A stretch of 64,000 nt of DNA from Anastatus disparis (taxonomy: Eukaryota > Arthropoda > Insecta > Hymenoptera > Eupelmidae), in contig JAFFSR010000248.1 in the NCBI GenBank assembly GCA_017163975.1, positions 2,502,001-2,566,000 of the forward strand, given 5' to 3'. The notes under the pieces were generated by a model. It was not told where the DNA came from. It made no database searches and saw only the letters and a list, made by a program, of their open reading frames with translations. This document shows, one piece after another, positions 44,075-55,474 of this stretch. The position numbers were made by a program, and so were the translations under genes. Position 1 is the first letter of the stretch. The number at the start of each line of letters is the position of its first letter.

Positions 44075-47060
44075 AAAGATTCGGGAAGCTTCCATCGAAA
44101 GATTCGAGAAAGATTCCAATGTAAGCTTCTAGCAAGCTTCCCGGAAGCTTAATGAAAGTTTCGAGAAGCTTCCATTGGAATCTTTCATGTAAGCTTTACG
44201 AAAGGTTCAGAAAAGCTGACATGTAATATTCCATAAGGACTAAATGGAACATTACAAAATAGCTTCTAGTAAGCTTCCGAAAAGATTACATACAATATTA
44301 CAGAAACGTTATTTAGAAGATTCCAATATATCTTGCAGGAAGCTTCCAGTAATATTTTGTGGAAGATTCCATTCAAACTTCCTGCAGCTTTCCACGAAAT
44401 GTTACAGGAAGAATATTTCAATGTTCACGGAAGGTTACCAGTAACTTGTCAGGAAGATTCCTTGTAAGCTTCCCGGAAGCTAAATGGAAGTTTCGAGAAG
44501 CTTCCATTGGAATCTTTCATGTAAACTTTACGGAAGGTTCAGGGAAGCTAACATGTAATATTCCAGTAGGGCTAAATGAAACATTACGAAATAGCTTCCA
44601 GTAAGCTTCCGGAAAGATTACATGCAATATTACAGAAACGTTATTCGGAAGATTACATTATAATCTTGCAGGAAGCTTCCAGTAATATTTTGTGGAAGAT
44701 TCCATTCAAACTTCCTGCAGCCTTCCACGGCATGTTACAAAAAAAATATTTCAATGTCTAAGAAAGGTTACCAGTAACTTGTCAGGAAGATTCCCTGTAA
44801 GCTTCCCGGAAGCTTAATGAAAGTTTCGAGAAGCTTCCATTGGAATCTTTCATGTAAGCTTTACGAAAGGTTCAGAAAAGCTGACATGTAATATTCCATA
44901 AGGACTAAATGGAACATTACAAAATAGCTTCTAGTAAGCTTCCGAAAAGATTACATACAATATTACAGAAACGTTATTTAGAAGATTCCAATATATCTTG
45001 CAGGAAGCTTCCAGTAATATTTTGTGGAAGATTCCATTCAAACTTCCTGCAGCTTTCCACGAAATGTTACAGGAAGAATATTTCAATGTTCACGGAAGGT
45101 TACCAGTAACTTGTCAGGAAGATTCCTTGTAAGCTTCCCGGAAGCTAAATGGAAGTTTCGAGAAGCTTCCATTGGAATCTTTCATGTAAACTTTACGGAA
45201 GGTTCAGGGAAGCTAACATGTAATATTCCAGTAGGGCTAAATGAAACATTACGAAATAGCTTCCAGTAAGCTTCCGGAAAGATTACATGCAATATTACAG
45301 AAACGTTATTCGGAAGATTACATTATAATCTTGCAGGAAGCTTCCAGTAATATTTTGTGGAAGATTCCATTCAAACTTCCTGCAGCCTTCCACGGCATGT
45401 TACAAAAAAAATATTTCAATGTCTAAGAAAGGTTACCAGTAACTTGTCAGGAAGATTCCCTGTAAGCTTTCCGAAAGCTAAATGAAAGTTTCAGGAAGCT
45501 TCCATTAAAATCTTTTATGTAAGCTTTACGGAAGGGTCAGAGAAGCTAACATGTAATATTCCATAAGGACTAAATGGAACATTACAAAATAGCTTCCAGT
45601 AAGCTTTCGGAAAGATTACATGCAATATTACAGAAACGTTATTCGGAAGATTACATTATATCTCGCAGGAAGCTTCCAGTAATATTTTGTGAAGGATTCC
45701 ATTCAAACTTCCTGCAGCCTTCAGTGGAATGTTATAGGAAAAATATTTCAATGTTCACGGAAGGTTACCAGTAACTTGTCAGGAAGATTCCTTGTAAGCT
45801 TTCCGGAAGCTAAATGGAAGTTTCGAGAAGCTTCCATTGGAATCTTTCATGTAAACTTTACGGAAGGTTCAGGGAAGCTAACATGTAATATTCCAGTAGG
45901 GCTAAATGAAACATTACGAAATAGCTTCCAGTAAGCTTCCGGAAAGATTACATGCAATATTACAGAAACGTTATTCGGAAGATTACATTATAATTTTGCA
46001 GGAAGCTTCCAGTAATATTTTGTGGAAGATTCCATTCAAACTTCCTGCAGCCTTCCACGGCATGTTACAAAAAAAATATTTCAATGTCTAAGAAAGGTTA
46101 CCAGTAACTTGTCAGGAAGATTCCCTGTAAGCTTTCCGAAAGCTAAATGGAAGTTTCGAGAAGCTTCCATTGGAATCTTTCATGTAAACTTTACGGAAGG
46201 TTCAGGGAAGCTAACATGTAATATTCCAGTAGGGCTAAATGAAACATTACGAAATAGCTTCCAGTAAACTTCCGGAAAGATTACATGCAATATTACAGAA
46301 ACGTTATTCGGAAGATTACATTATAATTTTGCAGGAAGCTTCCAGTAATATTTTGTGGAAGATTCCATTCAAACTTCCTGCAGCCTTCCACGGCATGTTA
46401 CAAAAAAAATATTTCAATGTCTAAGAAAGGTTACCAGTAACTTGTCAGGAAGATTCCCTGTAAGCTTCCCGAAAGCTAAATGAAAGTTTCAGGAAGCTTC
46501 CATTGAAATCTTTTATGTAAGCTTTACGGAAGGTTCAGAGAAGCTAACATGTAATATTCCATGAGGGCTAAATGAAACATTACAAAATAGCTTCCAGTAA
46601 GCTTTCGGAAAGATTACATGCAATATTACAGAAACGTTATTCGGAAGATTACATTATATCTCGCAGGAAGCTTCCAGTAATATTTTGTGAAGGATTCCAT
46701 TCAAACTTCCTGCAGCCTTCAGTGGAATGTTATAGGAAAAATATTATATTGTTTACGGAAGGTTACGAACTTATCAGGAAGATTTCCTGTAAGCTTTCCG
46801 GAAGCTAAATAAAAGTTTCAGGAAGATTCCATTGGAATCTTTTATGTAAGTCTTACGGAAGGCTCAGGGAAGCTTACATGTAATATTCCATGAGAGCCAA
46901 ATGCAATATTACAAAATAACTTCCAGTAAGCTTCCGAAAAGTTATATCCGAATGTTATTTGGAAGATTACTTTACATCTTGCAGGAAGCTTGCAGTAACA
47001 TTTTGCGGAAGATTCTATTCAAACTTCCTGCAGCCTTTCACAGAATATTACAGGAATGAT
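44075..47060 (+). repeat. ~333-bp satellite rich in GGAAGCTTCC
   Basis: Nine monomers; equivalent points fall at 44244, 44576, 44909, 45241, 45574, 45906, 46239, 46572 and about 46905 (spacing 332-333). The first two dimers (44244-44908 and 44909-45573) appear essentially identical over 665 bp, so a dimeric higher-order unit exists. Every monomer has a TTCnnGAAnnTTC element after AGT or AAGT (for example 44492-44504 TTCGAGAAGCTTC). Reading frames of 61-81 codons recur with the repeat and have no domain. Confidence 0.95.
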
Positions 47061-48225
47061 AATTAATGTTCACAGACAGTTATTGCAAAGTTTCAGAAAA
47101 AAAACATTAGTTTGAAGTAAATATCATGAAAATTATTTAGTTAAATTTTTAAATAAATCTTTTCCTTTGTTTATAAGAATTCTGTATTCCTGGTACAAAA
47201 TCGAATAAATTCAATATATATCATTGGACTTTAACATTTTAAATAACTGATAAATGAATTCATTTAAAAATTTCATAGAATAATCTTCATGGTACATACT
47301 ATAAGCTAATGCATTTTTTTTCTAAAATTTTACAATAAAATGAAAATTAAGACAATATTTATGAGTACAGGTGTAGTGTCTGCCTTACATTAGTTTAATT
47401 TTATAGATTAAAAATATTGTTTTTTTTCTATTAAATTAATGTCTTATACTCTTTTTAATTTACAAAATTCATGGCAGATTATTTAAATATAAAGTAAAAC
47501 ATATTACATTTTAAATGATTAAAAATTTTTTATAATTGTGTATAACTTTCGATAAAGAATTTTTTTTATTATTGATTTTAATTAATAAAAAAGAACACAA
47601 AATAATATGTTTTTTTTAAAGAGAAAGCCGTTTATATAAATTAATTACAAAGTCTAAATATCTTTACAATGTTTTGAATATATGAATTTTATCAAATAAA
47701 AGATTTTTCCTCAAAAAAACATAATATTTTTTGTTCTTTTACTAACTAAAAATTAATAGTAATAAAAAATTTTTACCCAAAGTTATATAATTATATAAAT
47801 TAATTCATTTAATTTGTAATCTGCTTTTTCCATATTTATATAATAATCCCTCATTAATTCTATACATTAAAAATATATTCTTTTTTGTTAAATTAATGTA
47901 TTAAGATATTCTTTTCAATATTAAAAATTAATATCGGATTATTATATGAATACGAATAAAACAGATTACAAATTAAATGATTAAAAGTTTCTATAATTGT
48001 ATATCTTTAGATAAAAAATTTCTTTTAAGCTAGTAAATAAGCACACAAAACATTTTGTTGCTTTTTTAAAGAAAAGTCTTTAATCGAATAAAGTTTTAAG
48101 AAAGAGTATTGTATTATTTATTTAAGTATTTTAAGTAAATTTATTTTAAAATCTATATAAGATGAATTTTTCGACTTTACATAGCATGAGAATGTTTGTG
48201 TGTGAATAATACGTAGGTACATGTA
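47061..48225. repeat. AT-rich region with a three-part inverted/direct repeat
   Basis: Segments around 47440-47640 and 47930-48110 are diverged direct copies (TTAAATGATTAAAA then TATAATTGT). The segment 47660-47850 is the same sequence in reverse. No gene recognised. The pattern resembles the palindromic satellite at 12130-19000 in design but not in sequence. Confidence 0.55.
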
Positions 48226-48353
48226 CACTTGGCGGAAACGATATTTTTCCGAATCTTTTGAAATTTTCCAATAAAAACAAAGTTTAAAACGGAAAGGTCC
48301 AATGAAAGGTTAGAATTTTAAATCATTCGGAAAAATATCCTTTCCTCCAAGTG
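48226..48353. mobile_element. 128-bp MITE with TA target duplication
   Basis: Ends CACTTGGCGGAAACGATATT and, on minus, CACTTGGAGGAAAGGATATT; the arms continue through TTTTTCCGAAT. TA on both sides (48224-48225, 48354-48355). Confidence 0.82.
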
Positions 48354-48479
48354 TACATATACATTTATCTGTATACATAAAAAATATTTAAATTTAAAAA
48401 AATAGTGAAATATATGCATGTGCAACATAATTTATAAAAAAAAAAAAAAAATTATGTTTAGTCGGGAATTGAACTACCA

Positions 48480-48660
48480 ACCACTGATGGATTTCGAGGA
48501 TGCTTTATACATTTATGTATATCTATATATTAGGATATCCTTTAGCCAACTTCAGAGTATACCGTAGAATTAGAGTATAAGCAGAATATATTATTCTGTA
48601 GTATATACTCTGAAGTTGGCTGTTGGATATCATATAAGCATCTTTGAAATCCATCACTGC
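48480..48660. repeat. Short palindrome
   Basis: Outer arms TGATGGATTTC / GAAATCCATCA and inner arms CCAACTTCAGAGTATA / TATACTCTGAAGTTGG around an AT-rich centre near 48575. Probably a small foldback element; target duplication not determined. Confidence 0.7.
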
Positions 48661-49059
48661 TACCAACAGATATCATACAAGTCCGTCACCTTCGATTCGC
48701 AGTTACACCTACAGGGGGATACGCGTTGAATGGGCGTTTTGTCCCTAAGTGGTAAGATGATACCACACTCACTATATAAGTTGATAAGTGGTTTTGAGTA
48801 TGTACCCACAGCGCCTGCCCTAAAAATGTAAGTGCGTCTATATAATTATACGTAAATCCTAATATATGTAAATATGTATTGACGTATAAATATGATATAA
48901 TAGTATATAAAATAGTATGTTGTAAATAATAATGTGTTTTGCACAGCAAATATTTGTAAAATGTAAAATAAAAAATAGAATGTTGAACAGAATCGTAACA
49001 CAATACCTTCTGAACGGTGAAAAAGGATATAACTAACCAAATGATAATTGAATTGTTGA
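48661..49059. other. Sequence between palindrome and GGAAGCTTCC block
   Basis: No gene recognised. A 149-codon minus frame crossing 48686-49135 has no recognisable domain and runs partly into the GGAAGCTTCC block; treated as chance. Confidence 0.5.
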
Positions 49060-49640
49060 CTTCCCCAAAGCCTCCGGGAACCTTATACTGGAATCTTCCT
49101 GGAAGCTTTTTGCATTCTTTTATGGAAGCTTCCATGATGTATTTTTAGAACCTTGCGACAATATTCTTTGCAAGCTTTTTGTAAGATTCAAAAGACTTTT
49201 ATACTAGCCTCCATGGAAGCTTACTGATTTCTTCCATGGAGGCTTCCTGGAATCTTCCATTGAATCTTCCTGAAAGAAAAGTGCGCAGGACATTTTACGC
49301 TTCCAGGAAGCTTTAGTTGAAGCTTTCACGGTAGCTTGCATGTAAGCTTCTTGCAGCATTCCGTGGAAGCTTCCATGGAGTACTTTTGGAACCTTGCGGC
49401 AATCTTCCTTAGGAACTTCTTGTAAGATTCAAAAAGACCTTTATGCTAGCTTCTATAGAAGCTTACTGATTTCTTCCACGGAAGCTTCCTGGAAGCTCCC
49501 ATTGAATCTTTCTGAATGAAAAGTGCGCGGGACATTTGACGCTTCCAGGAAGCTTACATGGAAGCTTCCGGGAATCTTCCGAACCTTTTATGGAAGCTTC
49601 CTGGAAGCTTCCTGGAAGCTTCGGTGCTATGTGGGAAGCT
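49060..49640. repeat. GGAAGCTTCC-rich block between the satellites
   Basis: Two diverged copies of a ~300-base unit (AGTGCGCAGGACATTT at 49280 and AGTGCGCGGGACATTT at 49520) full of GGAAGCTTCC and TTCCTGGAA. It is related in style, not in close sequence, to the 333-bp satellite. It switches abruptly to the 15-bp satellite at AAGCTATAAACC. Confidence 0.8.
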
Positions 49641-50457
49641 ATAAACCTATAAACCATAAACTCATAAACTATAAATTTAAATCCATAAACTCATAAACCA
49701 TAAACCCATAAACCATAAACCCATGAGCCATAAACTCATGCTTTGAAAACCATAAACTCATAAACCTATTAAATATAAATCTATAAACAATAAATCCATA
49801 AACTATGAACTTATAAACCATAAACCCATAAACCATAGACTCATAAGCTATAATTTCATCAATATAAACCCATAGAGCATAAATACATAAAACATAAACC
49901 TATTAACCATAAACCCATAAACTATGAACCTATAAACCATTAACCCATATACCATCAACCCATAAATCCATAATCCATAAACCCATAAGCTATAGACCCA
50001 TAAACCATAAACCCATAAACCATATACCCATAAACCATAATCACATACACTATAAACCATAAAGACAAAAACCCATTGTCCATGAATCCATAAACCATGA
50101 ATCCATAAACTTTCAACCCATAAACCATGTACCCATAAACCATAAACCCATAAACCATAAACCTATAAACCATGAACTTATAAACCATAAACCCATAAAC
50201 CATAAACCCATAAGCCATAATCTTATAATCCATAAACCTATAAACCATGAACCCATGAACCATAAACTCATAAATCATAAACCCATAAACCATAAACTCA
50301 TAAGCCATGAAAAGATAAGCCAGGAACCATAAACTCAAAAACCTATTAAATATAAACCGATGAACCATAAATCCATAAACCATGAACCCATAAGCCATAG
50401 AACTATAAACCATAAACCCACAAATCATTAACCCATAAACTATGAACCCATAAATCA
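49641..50457. repeat. 15-bp satellite, block 2
   Basis: Same CCATAAACCCATAAA family as block 1, same orientation. Minus-strand frames such as 49955-50476 are by-products of the repeat. Confidence 0.93.
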
Positions 50458-51036
50458 TTGGGAAATATGACACCATATATATAGCTAACCAATATGGCGT
50501 TCAGTGATCGGGAAATAACATAGAGCCTTATGTAGACTCAAAGCATTTTTACTATTTTGAATAGTAATCAACATCTTTGCTGTACAAAGTTGATGAAAAT
50601 AAATAAGAAAAGAAAATTTCAGAAGACGAAAATATTTTAGAAGCTTCGCACGTTATATTTTGCTTGGAGAAGTGAAAAATATGAAAAAAGTAAGGTTTAG
50701 GTAGCATCGTCTCGTGAGACACCGTAACACATTGAAAGAGAATCTATGTTCAAGGAAGCGGTATATATAAACATAACATTGACAGCTGATCGTACTCAAC
50801 CACAATTTTGATTTCATAGTACATGATAATTTAAATACAACTTGCATAATTATAAACTTTCATCAAATTTATTAGTTATCCATACACTCATTTATTTTTA
50901 TCAACTTTGTACAGCAAAGATGTTAAATACTATTTAAAATAGTAAAAATGCTCCAAGGCTACATAAGGCTCTATGTTATTTCCTGATTACTTAACGCCAT
51001 CTTGGTTAGCTATGTATATGATGTCATATTTCCCAA
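50458..51036. mobile_element. 579-bp palindromic element inside the 15-bp satellite
   Basis: Ends TTGGGAAATATGACACCATA and, on minus, TTGGGAAATATGACATCATA. The arms continue through AAATAACATAGAGCCTTATG and CATCTTTGCTGTACAAAGTT. Satellite of the same phase resumes on the other side. If the true ends are TGGG/CCCA, the flanks give an AT duplication; this is not certain. The loop contains no gene. Confidence 0.8.
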
Positions 51037-54000
51037 TAAACCCATAAACCATAAACCTATGAAGCATGAACTATAAAGACATTAACCCATTCACCATAAA
51101 TCCATAAACCATGAAAATATAAACCATTAACCCATAAACCGTAAACCATGAACACATCAATTCATTGACTATAAACCCGTAAATCATAAGTCCATAAAAC
51201 ATAAACCTATAAACTATAGACCCATGAGCTATAATCTTATAAACCATAAACCCATAAAACATAAACCCATAAACCCATAAACTATAAACCCATAAACCAT
51301 AAACCCATAAATCATAAACCCATAAACCATAAACCATGAACCATGAACCATAAACCCATAAACCATAAACTCATAAGCCATAAACTTATAAGCCTAAAAC
51401 CATGAACTCATGAACCTATTAAATAGAATCTCATAAACAATAAATCCATAAGCCATAAACCCATAAACCATATACTCATAAACATAGCCAAAACATAATC
51501 CATAAATATGAACTCATAAACTAAAACCTAAAACCATAAACCATAAGCCAATTTAACATTAACCACCGTAAACATAACACATAATTGACTATAAACCCAT
51601 AAATCATAAGCCAAACATAACCATAACATAGACCCATAAGTATATTAGTAAACAAGAACATAACAGAACTATAACAAAAACAAAACCAAAAATCATAAAC
51701 ATAAAATAGCTATAATCTATAACCATAAACCATAACTAAACTTTGAATCATAAACATAAGCCATAAACCTATAAACTATAGACCCATGAGCTATAATCTT
51801 ATAAACCATAAACCCATAAAACATAAACCCATAAACCCATAAACTATAAACCCATAAACCATAAACCCATAAATCATGAACCCATAAACCATAAACCATG
51901 AACCATAAACCCATAAACCATAAACTCATAAGCCATAAACTTATAAGCCGGAAACCATAAACTCATGAACCTATTAAATAGAATCTCATAAACAATAAAT
52001 CCATAAGCCATAAACCCATAAACCATAAACCCATAAACCATATACTCATAAACCAGTAGCCCACAAACAACAATCCTATAAATCATGAACGCATAACCTA
52101 TAAACCTATAAACCATAAACCCATAAGCCATAATTTTATAAACCATTAACCCATAAACCATAAACTCATAAACTATAAACCCATAAACTATAAACTTTAA
52201 ACCCATAAACCATAAACCCATAAACCATAAACCCATAAGCCATAAACTTATGAACCCGGAACCATTGACTCATAAATCTATTAACTATAAACCCATAAAT
52301 CATAAACATATTGACCTCCAACCCATAAATTATAAGTACATAAACCACAAACCCATAAACCATGGACCCATAAGTCATAATCTAATAAACCATAAACCCA
52401 TGAACCATGAATCCATGAACTCATATACCATAAAACATAAACCAACAAATCATAAACCATAAACGCATAAGCTATAATCTTATATACCATAAACCCATGA
52501 ACTGGAAACTTGTGAATCATAAATCTATAAGCCATAAACCTATAAACTATAGACCCATGAGCTATAATCTTATAAACCATAAACCCATAAACCATAAACC
52601 CATGAACCATAAACCAGAACCATAAACCCAAAACCAAAACTAGTAAGCCATGCATAACAAACAAACTCCAAACCTATAAAAATAAACAAAACCATAACAA
52701 ACAAACAAACATCCAAACATGTACAAAGCTTAGCCCACAAACATACTATGAACATGACATGAACCATAACCCGAAACCTATAAGCCATAATCTTATAAAC
52801 CATAAACCATGAACATAAACCAAAACATAAACCCATAAACCATAAACCAAAACCATAAACCTATCAACCATAAACCCATAAACTATAAACCCATAAACCA
52901 TAAACTATAAACTATAAACCATAGTTATAAAATCTAACACACAAACCCATAACATAAACTAACCTCACCCATAATTATAATACAAAACCATAACAATAAA
53001 CATGGCCCCATAGCATAATATAATAAACCATAAAAGAACCAAACTCATAAACATAAAACATAAACCAATAAACAAAACATAAACGCATGCTATAACTTTA
53101 TAGCATAAACCCATATACGTAAACCCATAAACCATAAACCTATAAACCATAACACATAAACATAGACCCATAAGATATAATCTTATAAACCATAAACCCA
53201 TAAACCATAAACCCATGAACCATGAACCCATGAACCATAAACCCATAAACCATAAACCCATAAACCATAAACTCATAAGCCATAAACTTATAAGCCGGAA
53301 ACCATAAACTCATGAACCTATTAAATAGAATCTCATGAACAATAAATCCATAAGCCATAAACCCATAAACCATAAACCCATAAACCATATACTCATAAAC
53401 CAGTAGCCCACAAACAACAATCCTATAAATCATGAACGCATAACCTATAAACCTATAAACCATAAACCCATAAGCCATAATTTTATAAACCATTAACCCA
53501 TAAACCATAAACTCATAAACTATAAACCCATAAACTATAAACTTTAAACCCATAAACCATAAACCCATAAACCATAAACCCATAAGCCATAAACTTATGA
53601 ACCCGGAACCATTGACTCATAAATCTATTAACTATAAACCCATAAATCATAAACATATTGACCTCCAACCCATAAATTATAAGTACATAAACCACAAACC
53701 CATAAACCATGGACCCATAAGTCATAATCTAATAAACCATAAACCCATGAACCGTGAACCCATAAACTTATAAACCATAAAACATAAACCAATAAATCAT
53801 AAACCATAAACGCATAAGCTATAATCTTGTATACCATAAGCCCATAAACTGTAAACCCATAAACCATAAACCTATAAACCATAGACCCATAAGCTATAAT
53901 CTTATAAACCATAAACCCATAAACCATAAACCCATGAACCATAAACCCATGAACCATAAACCCATAAACCACAAACTAGTAAGCCATGAACTTATAAGCC

Positions 54001-55474
54001 AGGAACCATAAACTCCTAAACCTATAAAATATAAACTTATAAACCATAAATCCATAAACCATGAACCCAAAAACCATAAACCCATAAACCATGTACTCAT
54101 AAGCCATTAGCCCACAAACCATAATCCTATGAACCATGAACTTATGAACCATAAACCCGTAAACCTATAAGCCATAATCTTATAAACCATAAACTCATGA
54201 ACCATAAACCCATAAACCATAAACCCATAAACCATAAACCCATAAACCATAAACCTATCAACCATAAACCCATAAACTATAAACCCATAAACCATAAACT
54301 TATAAACTATAAACCCATAAGTTATAAACTTATGAACTGGGAACCATAAACTCACAAATCTATTATTTATAAACCCATAAATCATAAACATATTAACCTC
54401 CAACCCATAAATTATAAGTACATAAACCATAAACCAATAAACCATGGCCCCATAAGTCATAATATAATAAACCATAAACCCATGAACCCATAAACTCATA
54501 AACCATAAAACATAAACCAATAAATCATAAACCATAAACGCATAAGCTATAATCTTATATAGCATAAACCCATATACTGTAAACCCATAAACCATAAACC
54601 TATAAACCATAAACACATAAACCATAGACCCATAAGATATAATCTTATAAACCATAAACCCATAAACCATAAACCCATGAACCATGAACCCATGAACCAT
54701 AAACCCATAAACCATAAACTCATAAGCCATTAACTTATAAGCCCGGAACCATAAACTCATTAACCTATAAAATATAAACTTATAAACTATAAATCCATAA
54801 ACCATGAACCCATAAACCATAAACCAGAAACCCATGAACCATAAACCCATAAACTATAAACCCATAAACCATAAACCCATAAACCATAAACCCATAAGCC
54901 ATAAACTTATGATCCGGGAACCATAACCTCATAAACCTATTAACTAAAAACCCATATATACATGAACCTTAAACCCATAAACCATAAACTCATAAACTAT
55001 AAGCCCATAAACCCATTAATCATAAACATATTAACTATAGACCCATAAATTATAAACCCATGAACCATTAATCCATAAATCATAAAGCTATCAACTATGA
55101 ACCCATTAACTATGAACCCATAAACCATAAACCCATAAGCCAGAAACTCATAAACCATTAACCATAAGCTCATCAATCATAAACCAATAAACCATGAACC
55201 CATAGACTCATAAACCCATAGACCCATAAACCCATAAATCATAAACCTATAAACGATTAACCCATCAACCCATAAACCATTAACCTGTAAACCATGAACC
55301 ATGAACCATAAACCCATAAACCCATAAACCCGTAAACCATTAATCTATACATCATAAACCTATCAACCATGAACTCATAAACCATAAACCCATAAACCAT
55401 AAACCCATGATTCATTAACGTATAAACTATTAACCCATAAACCATAAACTGTAAACCTATAAACCATAAACCAA
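51037..55474. repeat. 15-bp satellite, block 3
   Basis: About 4.4 kb of CCATAAACCCATAAA variants. It includes a near-identical duplication (51946 onward repeated at 53291, offset 1,345) and two patches, about 51477-51760 and 52615-53160, where the unit structure breaks down through many small deletions. Long minus-strand frames (up to 247 codons at 54107-54850) are repeat artefacts. Confidence 0.93.

Noticed and set aside
44244..46808. Repeated 61-81 codon frames (MKHYEIASSKLPERLH and similar)
   Set aside because: They recur with the 333-bp satellite period in several phases and diverge like non-coding repeat. No recognisable domain.
44075..47060. CRISPR-like array
   Set aside because: Repeat units are ~333 bp with no short identical repeat and unique spacer structure, and the context is eukaryotic.
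48686..49135. 149-codon minus-strand frame
   Set aside because: Crosses from unique AT-rich DNA into the GGAAGCTTCC block; composition is Tyr/Ile/Leu-rich, no domain, no splice or start support.
37827..55445. Many long minus-strand open frames reading MVYGFMVYGF (up to 247 codons), with some complementary plus-strand NHKPINHKP frames
   Set aside because: They follow from the 15-bp satellite unit, whose length is a multiple of three and which contains no stop in these frames. No start context, domain or constraint; frames break wherever a unit has an indel.
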